Source: Enoplolaimus lenunculus (Eukaryota > Nematoda > Enoplea > Enoplida > Thoracostomopsidae). From it: 64,000 nt of DNA. The stretch lies in assembly GCA_030248215.1 (NCBI GenBank), contig JASANG010003694.1, positions 1-64,000 on the forward strand, in the 5' to 3' direction. Both the position numbers and the translations under genes were made by a program. Position 1 is the stretch's first letter, and each line of letters starts with the position of its first letter. Below, one piece after another: positions 10,835 to 21,150 of this stretch. A model generated the notes under the pieces. It did not search any database, was not told the origin of the DNA, and saw only the letters and a list, made by a program, of their open reading frames with translations.

Positions 10835-11992
10835 AAGGGTTGCGTTATACTTTTTATGACGTGCAGCGCCGTCCGTCACCGTGCGGCTCTGTCGGTCACC
10901 GTGCGGCTCTGTCGGTCACCGTGCGGCTTTGTCGGTCACCGTGCGGCTCTGTCGGTCACCGTGCGGCTCTGTCGGTCACCGTGCGGCTTTGTCGGTCACC
11001 GTGCGGCTCTGTCGGTCACCGTGCGGCTCTGTCGGTCACCGTGCGGCTTTGTCGGTCACCGTGCGGCTTTGTCGGTCACCGTGCGGCTTTGTCGGTCACC
11101 GTGCGGCTCTGTCGGTCACCGTGCGGCTCTGTCGGTCACCGTGCGGCTTTGTCGGTCACCGTGCGGCTTTGTCGGTCACCGTGCGGCTCTGTCGGTCACC
11201 GTGCGGCTCTGTCGGTCACCGTGCGGCTTTGTCGGTCACCGTGCGGCTTTGTCGGTCACCGTGCGGCTCTGTCGGTCACCGTGCGGCTCTGTCGGTCACC
11301 GTGCGGCTTTGTCGGTCACCGTGCGGCTTTGTCGGTCACCGTGCGGCTCTGTCGGTCACCGTGCGGCTCTGTCGGTCACCGTGCGGCTCTGTCGGTCACC
11401 GAGCGGATTTGTCGGTCACCGTGCGGCTCTGTCGGTCACCGTGCGGCTCTGTCGGTCACCGTGCGGCTCTGTCGGTCACCGTGCGGCTTTGTCGGTCACC
11501 GTGCGGCTCTGTCCGTCACCGTGCGGCTCTGTCGGTCACCGTGCGGCTCTGTCGGTCACCGTGCGGCTCTGTCGGTCACCGTGCGGCTCTGTCGGTCACC
11601 GTGCGGCTTTGTCGGTCACCGTGCGGCTCTGTCCGTCACCGTGCGGCTCTGTCGGTCACCGTGCGGCTCTGTCGGTCACCGTGCGGCTTTGTCGGTCACC
11701 GTGCGGCTTTGTCGGTCACCGTGTGGCTTTGTCGGTCACCGTGCGGCTCTGTCGGTCACCGTGCGGCTCTGTCGGTCACCGTGCGGCTCTGTCGGTCACC
11801 GTGCGGCTCTGTCGGTCACCGTGCGGCTTTGTCGGTCACCGTGCGGCTTTGTCGGTCACCGTGCGGCTCTGTCGGTCACCATGCGGCTCTGTCCGTCACC
11901 GTGCGGCTCTGTCGGTCACCGTGCGGTATCGTACGCAAATAACTCACGTACAGTAACGTATGGTGGCGGACGTCAAGTACAGCGCAACCCTA
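10835..11992. mobile_element. Family F MITE swollen by a 1-kb 20-bp satellite
   Basis: Inverted ends GGGTTGCGTTATAC and GTACAGCGCAACCC, flanked on both sides by TAA (3-bp duplication, as Harbinger-type elements make). Both arms are intact; the length excess over ordinary copies of 155-190 bp comes from the array. Confidence 0.88.
10881..11920. repeat. 20-bp satellite, 52 units of GTGCGGCTCTGTCGGTCACC
   Basis: Exactly 20-bp period over 1040 bp. Units differ mainly by CTCT versus CTTT; TTCC-type alternation gives an 80-bp higher-order period at about 11121-11340. The unit before the array (10861-10880, GCGCCGTCCGTCACC) still looks like the family F arm, suggesting the monomer arose from it. 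All three plus frames are open because 20 bp times 3 contains no stop; these are not genes. Confidence 0.97.
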
Positions 11993-12463
11993 AAGACGCA
12001 AACTATTTTAGAGATATCACTGCATGATAGTTGTATACTTTTCCGCCTGCATTCATGTTAATTTCATTGAACGCATAAGTACCCCTTACACTGGTATTAT
12101 TGTTATAAAGCTTAGCCTTGGGCTTAGGCCATATTTAAGCATAACCCTAAGCCTATGCTTATTTTATTAATACAGTCACTATATGCGTTGAAACCTTTAG
12201 TGCAGAATGTAAACAAGTATCTTAACTGCACAAATTCAACCGGAAATTTATATTCCAGTCAAATCATTATTCTAAACTTGGAACCGTAGCTACAGAATGG
12301 CTGGGGTTTCGGCTTCTTTCCTCCAGTAAAAATTTTAACCCTCGAGAAGAAGTTTCAGCTGAGCTTGTAAGTCTCATGAAATCATCAGCGTGCGAATACA
12401 ATTGTTTTCGTCGCCAAAGCAATTTAGTGCCGTGTTCCTTACAGTGTGTAAGAATCGGTCAAG
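11993..12463. other. Anonymous stretch with a hexamer relic
   Basis: TTAGCCTTGGGCTTAGGCC and CCTAAGCCTATGCTTA at 12110-12165 are a family A/B relic; nothing else seen. Confidence 0.4.
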
Positions 12464-12809
12464 GCTTGGGTCATTCTTTACTGTGCCGCACGGCGCCGCA
12501 TTTTGCCGCACGCCGCTGGACGCCGCTGGACGCCACCGCACGCCGGTGGACGCCGCTGCACACCGCCGGACTCCGCCGCACGTCGCTGGACGCCGCTGGA
12601 CGCCACCGCACGCCGGTGGACGCCGCTGCACACCGCCGGACTCCGCCGCACGTCGCTGGACGCCGGTGGACGCCGCTATGCGTTGGTACCGAAACATAGG
12701 CAAAATCTAGTATGTGGCGTGCGACAATTTTTAATAAAATCAAATTTTGTGCCGCGCGGCATCGGCGTCCGGCAGCGTCTGATAGCGCACAGCGAGTACA
12801 GCGCAAGTT
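12464..12809. mobile_element. Family F-like GC-rich MITE with a 10-bp/70-bp array
   Basis: Weakly inverted ends (CTTGGGTCATTCTTTACTG; AGCGAGTACAGCGCAAG). The interior mixes the array with GGCATCGGCGTCCGG-type sequence. Ends about 27 bp from the SEC14-like gene's stop codon. Confidence 0.6.
12511..12679. repeat. 10-bp satellite with a 70-bp higher-order unit
   Basis: Monomers such as CGCCGCTGGA. Seven monomers form a 70-bp unit at 12521-12590 that is repeated without change at 12591-12660, followed by a part copy. Overlapping frames on both strands are artefacts of the array. Confidence 0.92.
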
Positions 12810-12835
12810 TAATTCGACGGCGCCCCGCTGCGACA

Positions 12836-14215
12836 TTATTCAGGCGACTGGCCCGGACTGGATGGGGCAGCAATCAATGGCACAACCGAGTTATCATTGG
12901 TAACCACAACGCACCAATATTCAAGCTTTGTACTCAAAAAATATCCTGCTGTATTTTCAAAGGTCAACTTGTAATTTGCTCCTGGCTCCATTGTAAAAGT
13001 TCCAAATTCCGGATGCGATGCAGTGGTAAGCGATAATCGTGGAAATACCAACGTTTCGGTTGATGAATCATTCTGTGATTGGGGGTTCGTCAAAGGTTGC
13101 CGCTGGTCTCCCACGACGACGTCTATACGTACGATAGAAAACACTAACACTCCGTTAGCTCGAAAATACCATTTCAAGCTTATTCCCAGCCCTGGCTCGA
13201 CCACATCGCGGCTATTTTCGGTCAAATTTGTTACTAAATAAAATTTGTCACGTGGTTTGATATACGTCATACTCAGAGTCTCCGGTTCTTGCAGTGTTGG
13301 ATACAAGACTGCATCATTTGGAATTGGCACCGGTGCTATACAGCACGTGTCGGTCGCAGTGCCGCCATATTCTGGTGGTAAATTTTCCGCGTCAATGTAG
13401 GTAGCTAAGTCATTAATTCCATTCGATAAAAATGTCACCTTTTTTCGGGTTCGCTCGGCAAGGAATACTCGAACAGCATTCCAGGCATAATCCATAGCTG
13501 CGGGTGCGTTTAAAATTAATATCCGACAGGTGAGTTCAGGAAAATGTGATTGAACCATGCGGACGCCTTCACCGCATGGTCCAGCCAAAATTACATCCAA
13601 TAACGCTTTGCCAATACTCAGTCCAGCCAAGTCATACACAACCGTGATGCCTACAGGTCGATTTAACCCGACCTCTCGTGCTCGCAATACCCTTCGAGCT
13701 CGTTCAGCTGACATGAAATTGAACAGCAAATAGTCACTCGCTCTCATTCGAGTTGTAAACGCTTTCAAATCAATTCGCCCCAATTTGACTAACGAAATTA
13801 TATTTCCGTCTTTATCAGTTTTTACCATACCAACAGGCGTACAAACAGGTCCCGATGCAAAGCCGGACGCCGCGAACAGGTCGCAAAATCCCAAATCTGT
13901 CATTCCGATTGCAGACTGAGTGAGCGCCATCACTTCAGATCGGTCTTCAGGACCCCATGGATCCCGCCATCGGAGTCCGCGAGCAGTAAATTCATCCCGG
14001 TCCAACCCGAGAAGTTCTCGCAGTTGAAGATGCGTCTGTAAAAGGGGCAACACCGTTTCAATGTCCCCCTGCCACGCTTTTACCCATCGATACAAATCGC
14101 AATCGTTATTATAGGCTGCTGGAAGCTGGTGATATGCGTTTTCAGACGATTGGTTAAATCTGGTGCGAAGTTGTTCGACTTGAGTCCGCCACGATTCCAG
14201 CGCTTCGGAGCTCAT
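12836..14215 (-). CDS. SEC14-like lipid-transfer protein, CRAL-TRIO plus GOLD domains, single exon
   Basis: An uninterrupted 459-codon frame from ATG (14215) to TAA (12836-12838). Residues about 30-75 match a CRAL-TRIO N-terminal helical region, with the pattern DLYRWVKAWQGD..LLQTHLQLRELLGLD. Residues about 95-290 are the lipid-binding CRAL-TRIO fold; diagnostic pieces are VYDLAGLSIGK, HFPELTCRILILNAP and the closing LPPEYGG. Residues about 310-440 look like a GOLD beta-sandwich (FYLVTNLTEN.., LKWYFRANG.., EYWCVVV), the arrangement of SEC14L2/3/4-type proteins, which carry hydrophobic ligands such as tocopherol or phosphoinositides between membranes. Length is slightly above the roughly 400 residues usual for the family, partly from a Ser/Pro tail. 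No signal peptide is visible, so it is probably cytosolic. No intron is needed, which would fit a retrocopy or a naturally compact gene. A satellite-bearing MITE ends about 27 bp beyond the stop. Exact ligand unknown. Confidence 0.88.
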   Translation of the reverse strand: MSSEALESWRTQVEQLRTRFNQSSENAYHQLPAAYNNDCDLYRWVKAWQGDIETVLPLLQTHLQLRELLGLDRDEFTARGLRWRDPWGPEDRSEVMALTQSAIGMTDLGFCDLFAASGFASGPVCTPVGMVKTDKDGNIISLVKLGRIDLKAFTTRMRASDYLLFNFMSAERARRVLRAREVGLNRPVGITVVYDLAGLSIGKALLDVILAGPCGEGVRMVQSHFPELTCRILILNAPAAMDYAWNAVRVFLAERTRKKVTFLSNGINDLATYIDAENLPPEYGGTATDTCCIAPVPIPNDAVLYPTLQEPETLSMTYIKPRDKFYLVTNLTENSRDVVEPGLGISLKWYFRANGVLVFSIVRIDVVVGDQRQPLTNPQSQNDSSTETLVFPRLSLTTASHPEFGTFTMEPGANYKLTFENTAGYFLSTKLEYWCVVVTNDNSVVPLIAAPSSPGQSPE

Positions 14216-14649
14216 AGTTTTCTAGGCAGAGTAGACAACCAGGAAAGACAAAATAGACGTTTCGTACAAAATTGGTAATTACGGAACCCCAACAGATTTG
14301 GAACACGCCTTTATCTCAGTAACCCAGGTCAATTATAAATGTTAATAACAGCGATAACACGTCAGACACAACCCTTACAGAATCAGCGTTAATCCGGGAT
14401 GTCTAATATTCAAACTCAGTGATTACAATAATATTAGCTATGTAATTTTAATACTTCTTCTAAATTAATTAAAAAATACTTATTATATACAAGTTCTTCA
14501 ACATCCAATATATTTTCGTAAGCAACTGCACACAGCAACGACCATTTCAATTAAAGTTCATTGAAAAACACTTTTGTATTTCTTCTTCATAGTTTGAAAG
14601 TCCTGTTCAAAGTTTCAGAAACTGAATATCCTTTGTACATACAATTCAC
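14216..14649. other. 5' flank of the SEC14-like gene
   Basis: A TTTATAAT motif on the minus strand near 14335 could be a distant TATA-like box. Otherwise AT-rich with no feature. Confidence 0.3.
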
Positions 14650-14675
14650 CCGCTAAGTGGAACCGCTGACCACCT

Positions 14676-14878
14676 GAACCCCCGCAATTAGAAAGGACTC
14701 TAAACAGAATGGGGGCTACCGCCTTTCAAACCCCCTTCTCACTTTAAGCGGTCGTTCTCTCTTGCACAAAAACAGTCCAAGTATACCTTGTCAACTATTA
14801 GCTGTCTCAAAAATTGCTTAGTGCAGGGGGCTTACACGCGATAGCCCCCCATCCTGATTAGTATCCTTTCAAAATGAG
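14676..14878. mobile_element. Family Q MITE, copy 1
   Basis: Inverted ends: TTAGAAAGGACTCTAAACAG with GGGGGCTACCGCC, against GCGATAGCCCCCC with CTGATTAGTATCCTTTCAAA. Related to 35950-36165. Confidence 0.6.
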
Positions 14879-14905
14879 GTGTGTTCGTCGGAGCAGCGGC
14901 CAACC

Positions 14906-15450
14906 TGTGAATAAATGGGTGGGTTGGAGCAACGGCCAACCTGAGACAAAATAGCACAAAATTGTTTCAAAACGTTTCGTTGTTCGTGACAAAGTTTCCC
15001 GTCACATTTGAGTAGTTTTTTTTGGGAAGGCGAAGAAAAAACTACAAATCTGCCATTTGTTCTGTTTAATTGTTAAATTACAACAAAAATTAGCAACATT
15101 TAAATTTGACAATTTTTATTAATCGGATTTTCAATACAGAGACGTAAACAGGTGGTAACAGCCAAGCAACGAAATGCAGTTACAACAGATGATTTGCGGT
15201 CATCAAAAAAGTTTCATAAAAAATGTCGGTCCAGTGGCGGATCCAGTAGGTTCCTTGGGACCCAATGAAATACTACAATTTTAGTATAAAATAGATTCAA
15301 TCAGAAACCTCTCGAATTAATTAACGTATGTCCACTCTTAAGGGGAAAAATTCACCCTGCTTAGCCAATGGACAGCATTCGATACTGTCCTTAAAAAGCC
15401 CCATGAAATAGAAATACTTACCAAAATAGTTACAAAGCTTAACATCATGA
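14906..15450. other. Anonymous stretch
   Basis: A GCGGCCAACCTG / ACGGCCAACCTG direct repeat near 14895-14945 and a GGCGGATCC boundary at 15237; no gene seen. Confidence 0.4.
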
Positions 15451-15606
15451 GGCAATGTAAAGAACAGACGCGAAACAGTGTTATACGCCTATTCCTAAGC
15501 CTCAGCTTTAGCCTAAGCCTAAACCAAGCAAAAATGGTCTAAAGCTTACGCTTATTCTATTCTAGTCCCAAAGAAAAACGTTCCGCCCCTGATCTTTAAA
15601 TAACCC
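15451..15606. mobile_element. Family A MITE
   Basis: GGCAATGTAAAGAACAGACG left, CGTTCCGCCCCTGATCTTT right; short hexamer core. Confidence 0.75.
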
Positions 15607-15649
15607 ACATCATGTAAGCGTTTTCCTAAGCCAGCCACGATTAAGCCTA

Positions 15650-15849
15650 AAATCCGTATTCTCAAATGTGTGTAGTACAAATCGCCATTTGGTGATTGGT
15701 CGCTGACGCTCAAAATTCTGCACATTTCTCGCATATGACTTACCCAACTCCTGTATCAAAATTAACTTCGAATTCTGCAATAGTTAGTGAGTTTGAAAGC
15801 CTAATACAAACTGACGAAAGTTGCTGTATACATTTGAGAATACGGGCCT
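15650..15849. mobile_element. Family I MITE, copy 3
   Basis: CCGTATTCTCAAATGTGTGT left and ATACATTTGAGAATACGGGC right form the inverted ends. Confidence 0.7.
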
Positions 15850-15902
15850 AAAATCTAATCATTAATCTAAACCTAAGCCTAAAACAAGACTATGCATAAA
15901 CC

Positions 15903-16076
15903 TTAAGGTTGCGTTATACTCGTCGTGTGCCGTCAGATGCCACCACGTGCCGCCATACGGCGCCGTAAAGATTTTGCCGCCCGACGCCGGCACGCGATGC
16001 TGTAAACCTTTTTATTCAAAAATACCGCAAGCCGATGTACGCTGTCGTCTGGTTCAGTAAAGTATAGTGCAACCAG
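15903..16076. mobile_element. Family F MITE, copy with no array
   Basis: AAGGTTGCGTTATACTCG left and AGTATAGTGCAACC right; GC-rich CGCCATACGGCGCCG interior. Confidence 0.65.
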
Positions 16077-16703
16077 CCCGTAGACTAAAGCCTAAGACTA
16101 AACGCGAAAATCGCTAAAACCACCACTACGGCTAACAACAGAAATTAAACGTTAATGATATTATAAATAAATATTGCTGATAATTAACACAGCACAAAAT
16201 GCAACAAACTCTACACAATAAATATGATTGTAAAAGAAAAAAACATAGCAAACATCGGTGAAATTTGACAAATTTCAAAGCTAAAAACATGGCGTCGAGC
16301 AAAAAGGTTTTGAAATTTGGCGGGTAAATCGAAAAACTGACATCTTTGAATTGAAAGATAACAGGATACAGTCTCGAGTCCTGCACCCACCCATCCCAAC
16401 GATTCAAGATGATGGTAGAACAGGCTACCCGCTCCCCGAGTGTGATGCTCTCATAGAGACACGGTATTGCTGAATGTTTTGCTAACAGATTGGGAATTTA
16501 GCTTAAATACAACGATGTCATTAGTATAACAGCTGCCAGAGAAAGGTGACGGACGCAGACCCCTTCGATTTTTTACGCAGAATGGAAAATAATATTTTTA
16601 TGTAAATAGCAATATATCAATTCACACTATTTTGACCATTTGCAATACTGGGGAACTCTATCGGTACTTCATGGATATTTTATTGGGGGGCGCACATCGC
16701 CCT
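16077..16703. other. Anonymous stretch
   Basis: Minus-strand frames at 16132-16407 are Phe/Cys-rich and motif-free; no gene supported. Confidence 0.4.
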
Positions 16704-16867
16704 CAGGCGCGTAACCAGTTCACCTTGCTAGGGGAGGTCGAAACTTTTCCATGAGGGGCATTCAGGGGTTTTCAATGACTTACAAGCAAGATTGAAAATC
16801 TTCTAGAGGCCAAAATTTATCCAGGGGCGGCTGAGCACCCCTGGACCCGTCCTTGGCTACGGGCCCG
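16704..16867. mobile_element. Family J MITE with exact 8-bp target duplication
   Basis: Flanked by ATCGCCCT at 16696-16703 and 16868-16875. Ends CGCGTAACCAGTTCACCTTG and CTTGGCTACGGGCCC. Confidence 0.85.
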
Positions 16868-17162
16868 ATCGCCCTGCCATACCGCATTCAATCATGGCCC
16901 CCCGGATACACAAAACTCGTCATTCGAGCTGACAAAACAAATGTATGAATTCACAAAAAGATACAATTACCTACGGTTCGCAACTCGAAAACAAACACAA
17001 CTCAACTTAAAGTTTTGACTCAAATTTAGAACAAAGACTATAAACCGCCTAGGCATTGAGAAGCAAAGACATATAGCACAGGAGGGGGTATGTTAGCCCC
17101 AATGGTCAAATAATTTGGATTGATCCTGCTTTGGAACACATATCGAACAACAAACAAGATTT

Positions 17163-17305
17163 GGCCAATGTTACTTTTAGGGCCGTAACAGTAGATTAAG
17201 CGTATTCCTAAGCCTAAGCCTAAGCAAAAAATACAGTCTGCAATGTAAGTCTACTCTTTTACAGAGCCACCAGAAACCGGGACGGCCCTAAAAGTAACAT
17301 GGGCC
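17163..17305. mobile_element. Family B MITE, complete
   Basis: GGCCAATGTTACTTTTAGGG left, CCCTAAAAGTAACATGGGCC right; the core has only about three CCTAAG units. Confidence 0.85.
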
Positions 17306-17451
17306 CAAAATCATATGTATTATTGTGATTTTGACAACGTGGTAAAAATACAGACCTCAGTAAAGCATCGCCAACGGCGCGCAAGAAATGGTTATGTGGT
17401 TTCGAACGGATATATGTCATCTTATCTAAGAACATAATGAGGTATATCTCC

Positions 17452-17676
17452 TACACTGCAAGAAATGGTGAGTCAAATTGACTCTCTCCAAATAGGCTTT
17501 CCCTGACTACACAAACTGAGTCAAATTCAACTCCGCCAGAGTCAAATTCGACTCAGTAAGCGACTCGGGTAAGTCGAATTTGACTCTGGCGGAGTCAAAT
17601 TTTGACTCAGTTTGTGTAGTCAAGAAAAGCCTATTTCGTAAAGAGTGAATTTGACTCACCATTTTTTGCAGTGTAG
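17452..17676. mobile_element. Family C foldback MITE, complete, TA duplication
   Basis: TACACTGCAAGAAATGG ... CCATTTTTTGCAGTGTA with TA at both ends, as Tc1/mariner-type elements leave; arms pair over nearly the full length. Confidence 0.85.
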
Positions 17677-17784
17677 TTATTTGCCGGTTTGTAAAATATA
17701 CAACTCGTCGCTCTTGTACACACACCTTCTTAGGCTAAGGCCTTGGAACTATTCGGTCTAAACGAACCCTGTTCGAAGTTTTGC

Positions 17785-17880
17785 CTAAGGATGAGGAACG
17801 ACGTCAGGAATCGAACTTCGGTCCATTTCCACTCGAGCCAAGTATGCACCCATTACATCATGTGGTCGATTCTTACAACG
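17785..17880 (-). repeat. tRNA-like (pol III) sequence, probable SINE fragment
   Basis: The minus strand has an A-box-like TGATGTAATGGG and a B-box-like GAAGTTCGATTCCTG about 45 bp apart. No complete cloverleaf was recognised. Confidence 0.4.
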
Positions 17881-17944
17881 TCATTTTTCGGTATATGGCA
17901 AACTATGCTTTACACACATTTACCGTTCACATACCGGATAAGCC

Positions 17945-18165
17945 ATATAAAGGTGTGAAAGACCTTACCTAAACCTAAGCCAACGCCTAAACCCGAACCG
18001 TAACCCTAAATAGGGAAATGTGTATGAGAGTTTAGCTCGTCTTTCACTAATACAGCTCAGGCCGATGTTTAGGTATACTCGTAATGCTTAGGTTTACACT
18101 TCAGGCAGTCTTGATTATATGCTTAACCTAATTTCAATTTTTAACTTAGGCTTAGGCTTACATTC
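17945..18165. repeat. Scattered hexamer relics
   Basis: CCTAAACCTAAGCC (17969-17985) and TTAGGCTTAGGCTTA near 18147, probably two eroded family A/B copies. Confidence 0.4.
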
Positions 18166-18213
18166 ATTTCAAATCTTGTTTATATATACACCTTATAGAG
18201 AAGACCGGAATAC

Positions 18214-18377
18214 AGTCTCGTAGCCAGCTCATGTTGGTAGAAAGGCTAAAAAATTGCCAGACGGGCGGGTATACAAGGGTTTCCGTTAACTCTCTAGCAA
18301 ATGTAAAATTTTTGTAGAGAGACAAAATTTTTCCAGCGGGGGTCTGAACCCATCTGCCCCCCTTAGCTACTGGCCCG
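18214..18377. mobile_element. Family J MITE, diverged
   Basis: CTCGTAGCCAGCTCATGTTGG left, CTTAGCTACTGGCCCG right. Confidence 0.6.
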
Positions 18378-19062
18378 CGGACGCCGATATAAGCACCCAC
18401 CTATCAAGAATGTAAAACGACCATCGAGATCAGGTCCTATTTTAGTAGCGAGAAAGCATTGTTTTTGCTTGAAACCCCCACAGATCGAAGGTCAATGATA
18501 CATAAAATATTTCAATTCTAACACAAACGTAGGCGCACAAGCCAATCAAATCCGAGGTAACGCAACAGAGCGAACGAAAAGCCAAATTAATTATTTGTCA
18601 CGTTTTACAGCTGACATTTTTCATAAAATATTTTAAATCTAAATTTTCAGACTTCAAAATTCACTGATTACTGCGGCCAATGAACACAAATCAATGACTG
18701 AATTCACTTAGAAATTCTGTCTATCCCTACTGGTTTGAGGTATATTTTAGGCAAAACCTTCTAATTCCTTTTGACATCCTGATTGGTCGCTTAGCAAACG
18801 GGAAAAGTCAGCCATGTGAACTGCGTGTGTCATTTTTAAGACAAAAATATTTATTTAGCACAAAACATTCCGATAACATCCTAACTATACATATTTATTG
18901 CATTCAGGGGATATTAAGAGAAACAAACATGAGCTTACGGTCAGATGCGGATCCAAAAACTTCTGACTGGGATAGGTGGGTTGACAAATGTTACGAAACG
19001 CAAAAATTGTGTAAGGTCGAAATACTTGCGTGCCCTTCTTGAAAATTTTTCAGCATTCCTTA
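18378..19062. other. Anonymous stretch
   Basis: No supported gene. A short plus-strand frame at 18827-19042 has no motif. Confidence 0.4.
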
Positions 19063-19310
19063 CACTGGACATTTGAAATGAGTTGAACTCAACAAAAGAG
19101 TTGTTTATTTCTGAGTTAATAACAGTAAACATTAACTCACTCTGAGTTTAGTTCATTCCCACTCTGAGTTCAGTTGATTGCGGGGAGAGTTGCATAATTA
19201 AATCAGAATGAGTTTTATGGACTCAGAATTCTGTGTTCTTGAAGGTCCTAACTCAGACTGAGTGATTCATCTGATTCTATGTTAAAATCAATTCACTGGG
19301 GTGCGCAGTA
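19063..19310. mobile_element. Family D MITE, copy 2
   Basis: TTACACTGGACATTTGAAATG left; AAAATCAATTCACTGG right; multiple AACTCA motifs. Confidence 0.65.
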
Positions 19311-19974
19311 TATATTATGAGTTCTTCGGGCTTAACCGTAATTCAATTTGCTTAGCACGCCTCCGCGGCGAATTAAGCAATTTTTCAATTAGTCCCACAA
19401 AACAGTAACAGTTAGATCCGGATCATGAAACTCATAGGAAGATAATTCCGGTCATTTCCGGCACAGGATCCGCCCATGTGCGCTAAAAACACAAAGAATT
19501 GTTCGCATTGTTAAACATGACTGTATTTACTATCGACTTCTATAAACATTGTCAAAGTTTTTAATGAAACTGGCAATTTTAATAATAATTCGTTGGGCGA
19601 CTCAAACGGGGCCACAATCGCTAAACCCCGCACCTGGGATCAAAATGAAAATTTTGTGTTAAGATTTGAGTGCTAAAATTACGTTTGGCTTCTTGATCAC
19701 AAGCGTTTTGTGCACAATTATCAGACGACTCCCGTCATAAATTTGACGTGGATCTGCGACTATAAAAAGTCAAAAAATTAACAAATACTTTGATGAACTT
19801 GAGATTTTACGAAAAAAAGTGTAAAAATATCTAAAACAACGTCAGTTCGTACGTTGAATAAATTTATTTTTTCAAATTTTTTAAAATAATTTCTACTTTG
19901 TGTAGAGAAAGTTTTTCGGCCGCTTTGTGATTGTTTCTTCCCAGCCGTCGTTTAACCAGAAACACTGGCGGCAG
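19311..19974. other. Anonymous stretch
   Basis: AT-rich; no exon or repeat recognised. Confidence 0.4.
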
Positions 19975-20345
19975 GGAGCAACCGGAACTATAAAATACCG
20001 GTACTGGAACCGGAAATTTAAAAAATACCGGAACCGGGAAATTCAAATCGTTGTTACGGAAAAATTCATTTTTAACGCTATTTTATCGCTCTTAATGCGA
20101 TAAACACACCAGTTACAATGCCAAAATCGGGAAACAAATGCAGTAGGTGGAAAGACACATGATAAATTATGGAGTATGGCACAAATTGAAAATTTTGACA
20201 GCTTACGCTCGGACAATTTTAGAGAAATAAGATAGAATAATATGCCAATTTTTCTTACATTTTGAAATGCGACAAAATTTTCAATACCAAAAATACCGGA
20301 TAATTCCTCTGAAAAAATACCGGATGTATTACCGGAACCGGATAG
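19975..20345. repeat. Repeat R-like, CCGG/AATACCGG-rich
   Basis: AAAATACCGGAACCGGGAAAT at the left and ATTACCGGAACCGGATAG at the right are in inverted relation. Confidence 0.4.
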
Positions 20346-20379
20346 TGATAAATACCCGATTTTCCTAGTCAAGTTGACT

Positions 20380-21000
20380 TGACGCTCTACCAATGACTTG
20401 GAATTGACGCCACAAATTAGTCAGTTGACCATAATTCGTGAACCAACGCTTTGATGGTTAACAACTTCAACACCATTCCTATCAGTGCTTCAAGTTGCGT
20501 CGAATGACCCACGAGGAATGATCGGTCGCAGAGTGCGAAGTGGGTAAGGATTTTTTTACCAAACCCGCGCTTTACCCACGCAAACATGAATTTTCACCCG
20601 CGGGTATACCCGCGCAAATAAGATCTATTCACGACCCATCTTTTACCCGCGCATGATGTCAAACCAGCATTTTAAAGATCGTTGACAAATGAAATTTTAT
20701 TACAAACAATAAAACACAGACTGCACGTAACCAGAAATAAAAAATAAAACAGATAATAGCGTAGGTTTTAGACCTTAAAACTTAAGTTTGCCACGGCTAA
20801 AAACTGTCATTTTTTTACCAACGCGATAAAAATCTTTACCTGTGGGAATACCAGCGCCTGAAATTCTTTACCCGACCCGCGTTCACCCACAGGTAAGCGC
20901 GGATACCCGCGGGTAATGTCCCACTCTGATCCGTTGACGTCATTGGCCTATCAAATCCAATAAAAATTTCAAAATCGGACTATTTTTTGATCAAACGACC
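20380..21000. mobile_element. Family V relic containing a family U element
   Basis: TTGACTTGACGCTCTACCAA, CCATAATTCGTGAACCAACG and TTCAACACC match the interior of 23889-24368. The middle is displaced by the element at 20527-20931. Confidence 0.5.
20527..20931. mobile_element. Family U element rich in ACCCGCG
   Basis: Near-inverted ends GCAGAGTGCGAAGTGGGTAA and TTACCCGC..GTAATGTCCCACTCT. Paired CCCGCGGGTATACCCGCG and GGATACCCGCGGGTAA. A short relic sits near 27410-27470. Confidence 0.5.
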
Positions 21001-21150
21001 TGCTGCGAAAAAACAGGAGCCAGACCGAAAATTTACGCAGGAAACGAAGCGAGAATTAATACTGGTTTCTGTGTCTGGGGACGACTTTTTTGAGTATTAT
21101 CCATATGGATCTTCCAAGTGACCCATGGATCAATAAAATAAGTAGAGACT

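Noticed and set aside
10881-11920. CRISPR array
   Set aside because: Direct head-to-tail 20-bp units without spacers in eukaryotic DNA.
10840-12027. Long plus-strand frames of 353-395 codons with CGSVGHRAALSV repeats
   Set aside because: A 20-bp satellite leaves all three frames open; no signal peptide, splice sites or non-repeat domain.
12374-13036. Cys/Arg/Trp-rich frames on both strands
   Set aside because: They run through the 10-bp satellite, and the one reaching 13036 is antisense to the SEC14-like gene.
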